Below, piece after piece: positions 5,884 to 5,885 of a DNA stretch of 5,885 nucleotides. The stretch comes from Actinomycetota bacterium. Its GTDB lineage: Bacteria; Actinomycetota; Actinomycetes; Actinomycetales; Microbacteriaceae. The DNA lies in NCBI GenBank assembly GCA_016870695.1, contig VGAV01000166.1:1-5885 (forward strand), given 5' to 3'. The position numbers and the translations under genes are program-made. Within the stretch, counting starts at the first letter, position 1; the number at the start of each line of letters is the position of its first letter. The notes under the pieces were generated by a model. It searched no databases and was not told the DNA's origin. It worked only from the letters and a program-made list of their open reading frames with translations.

Positions 5884-5885
5884 CC

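Overview
The window comes from a very GC-rich actinobacterium. The strong third-position G/C bias, a secreted glycosidase with a typical actinobacterial C-terminal domain, and tightly overlapping genes suggest Micrococcales, perhaps Microbacteriaceae. That placement is an inference from style, not a match.

Layout. (1) Positions 1-2022, plus strand: the C-terminal part of a large secreted GH127-type (beta-L-arabinofuranosidase family) glycosidase. Its start lies outside the window. (2) Positions 2023-2273: a convergent intergenic region with three stem-loops. The first is a 12-bp hairpin just after the stop, the second a strong intrinsic terminator with a T-rich tail, and the third a 19-bp inverted repeat placed between the two transcription units. 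(3) Positions 2274-5476, minus strand: a three-gene overlapping operon, in transcription order. It has a DUF318/ArsP_1-type permease (5476-4445), a YcgQ/TIGR03943-type partner with a striking His-rich loop (4452-3622, TTG start), and an uncharacterised membrane-anchored protein with an Ig-like domain and a probable beta-propeller (3641-2274). (4) Positions 5477-5579: the operon's leader and promoter. A TTGCCG-17-TAACAT promoter is overlapped by the AT-rich palindrome GTTACCGATAAC, and an 18-bp perfect GC palindrome lies in the leader. (5) Positions 5634-5883: three near-identical 52-bp elements (46 of 52 positions invariant) with TGTCC/GGACA ends, running up to the window edge.

Function. The permease and the YcgQ-like protein probably form a two-part membrane system. 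Homologues elsewhere are usually uncharacterised or suspected of metal or metalloid transport. Here the His-rich loop, predicted to be cytoplasmic, favours a transition metal such as zinc, nickel or cobalt. The third gene is translationally coupled to them and would supply an extracytoplasmic domain. The glycosidase is an independent, convergent unit for plant-type arabinose glycans. The most unusual items are the 52-bp repeat array, the Cys-Asp replacement of the GH127 Cys-Cys motif, and the third operon gene.
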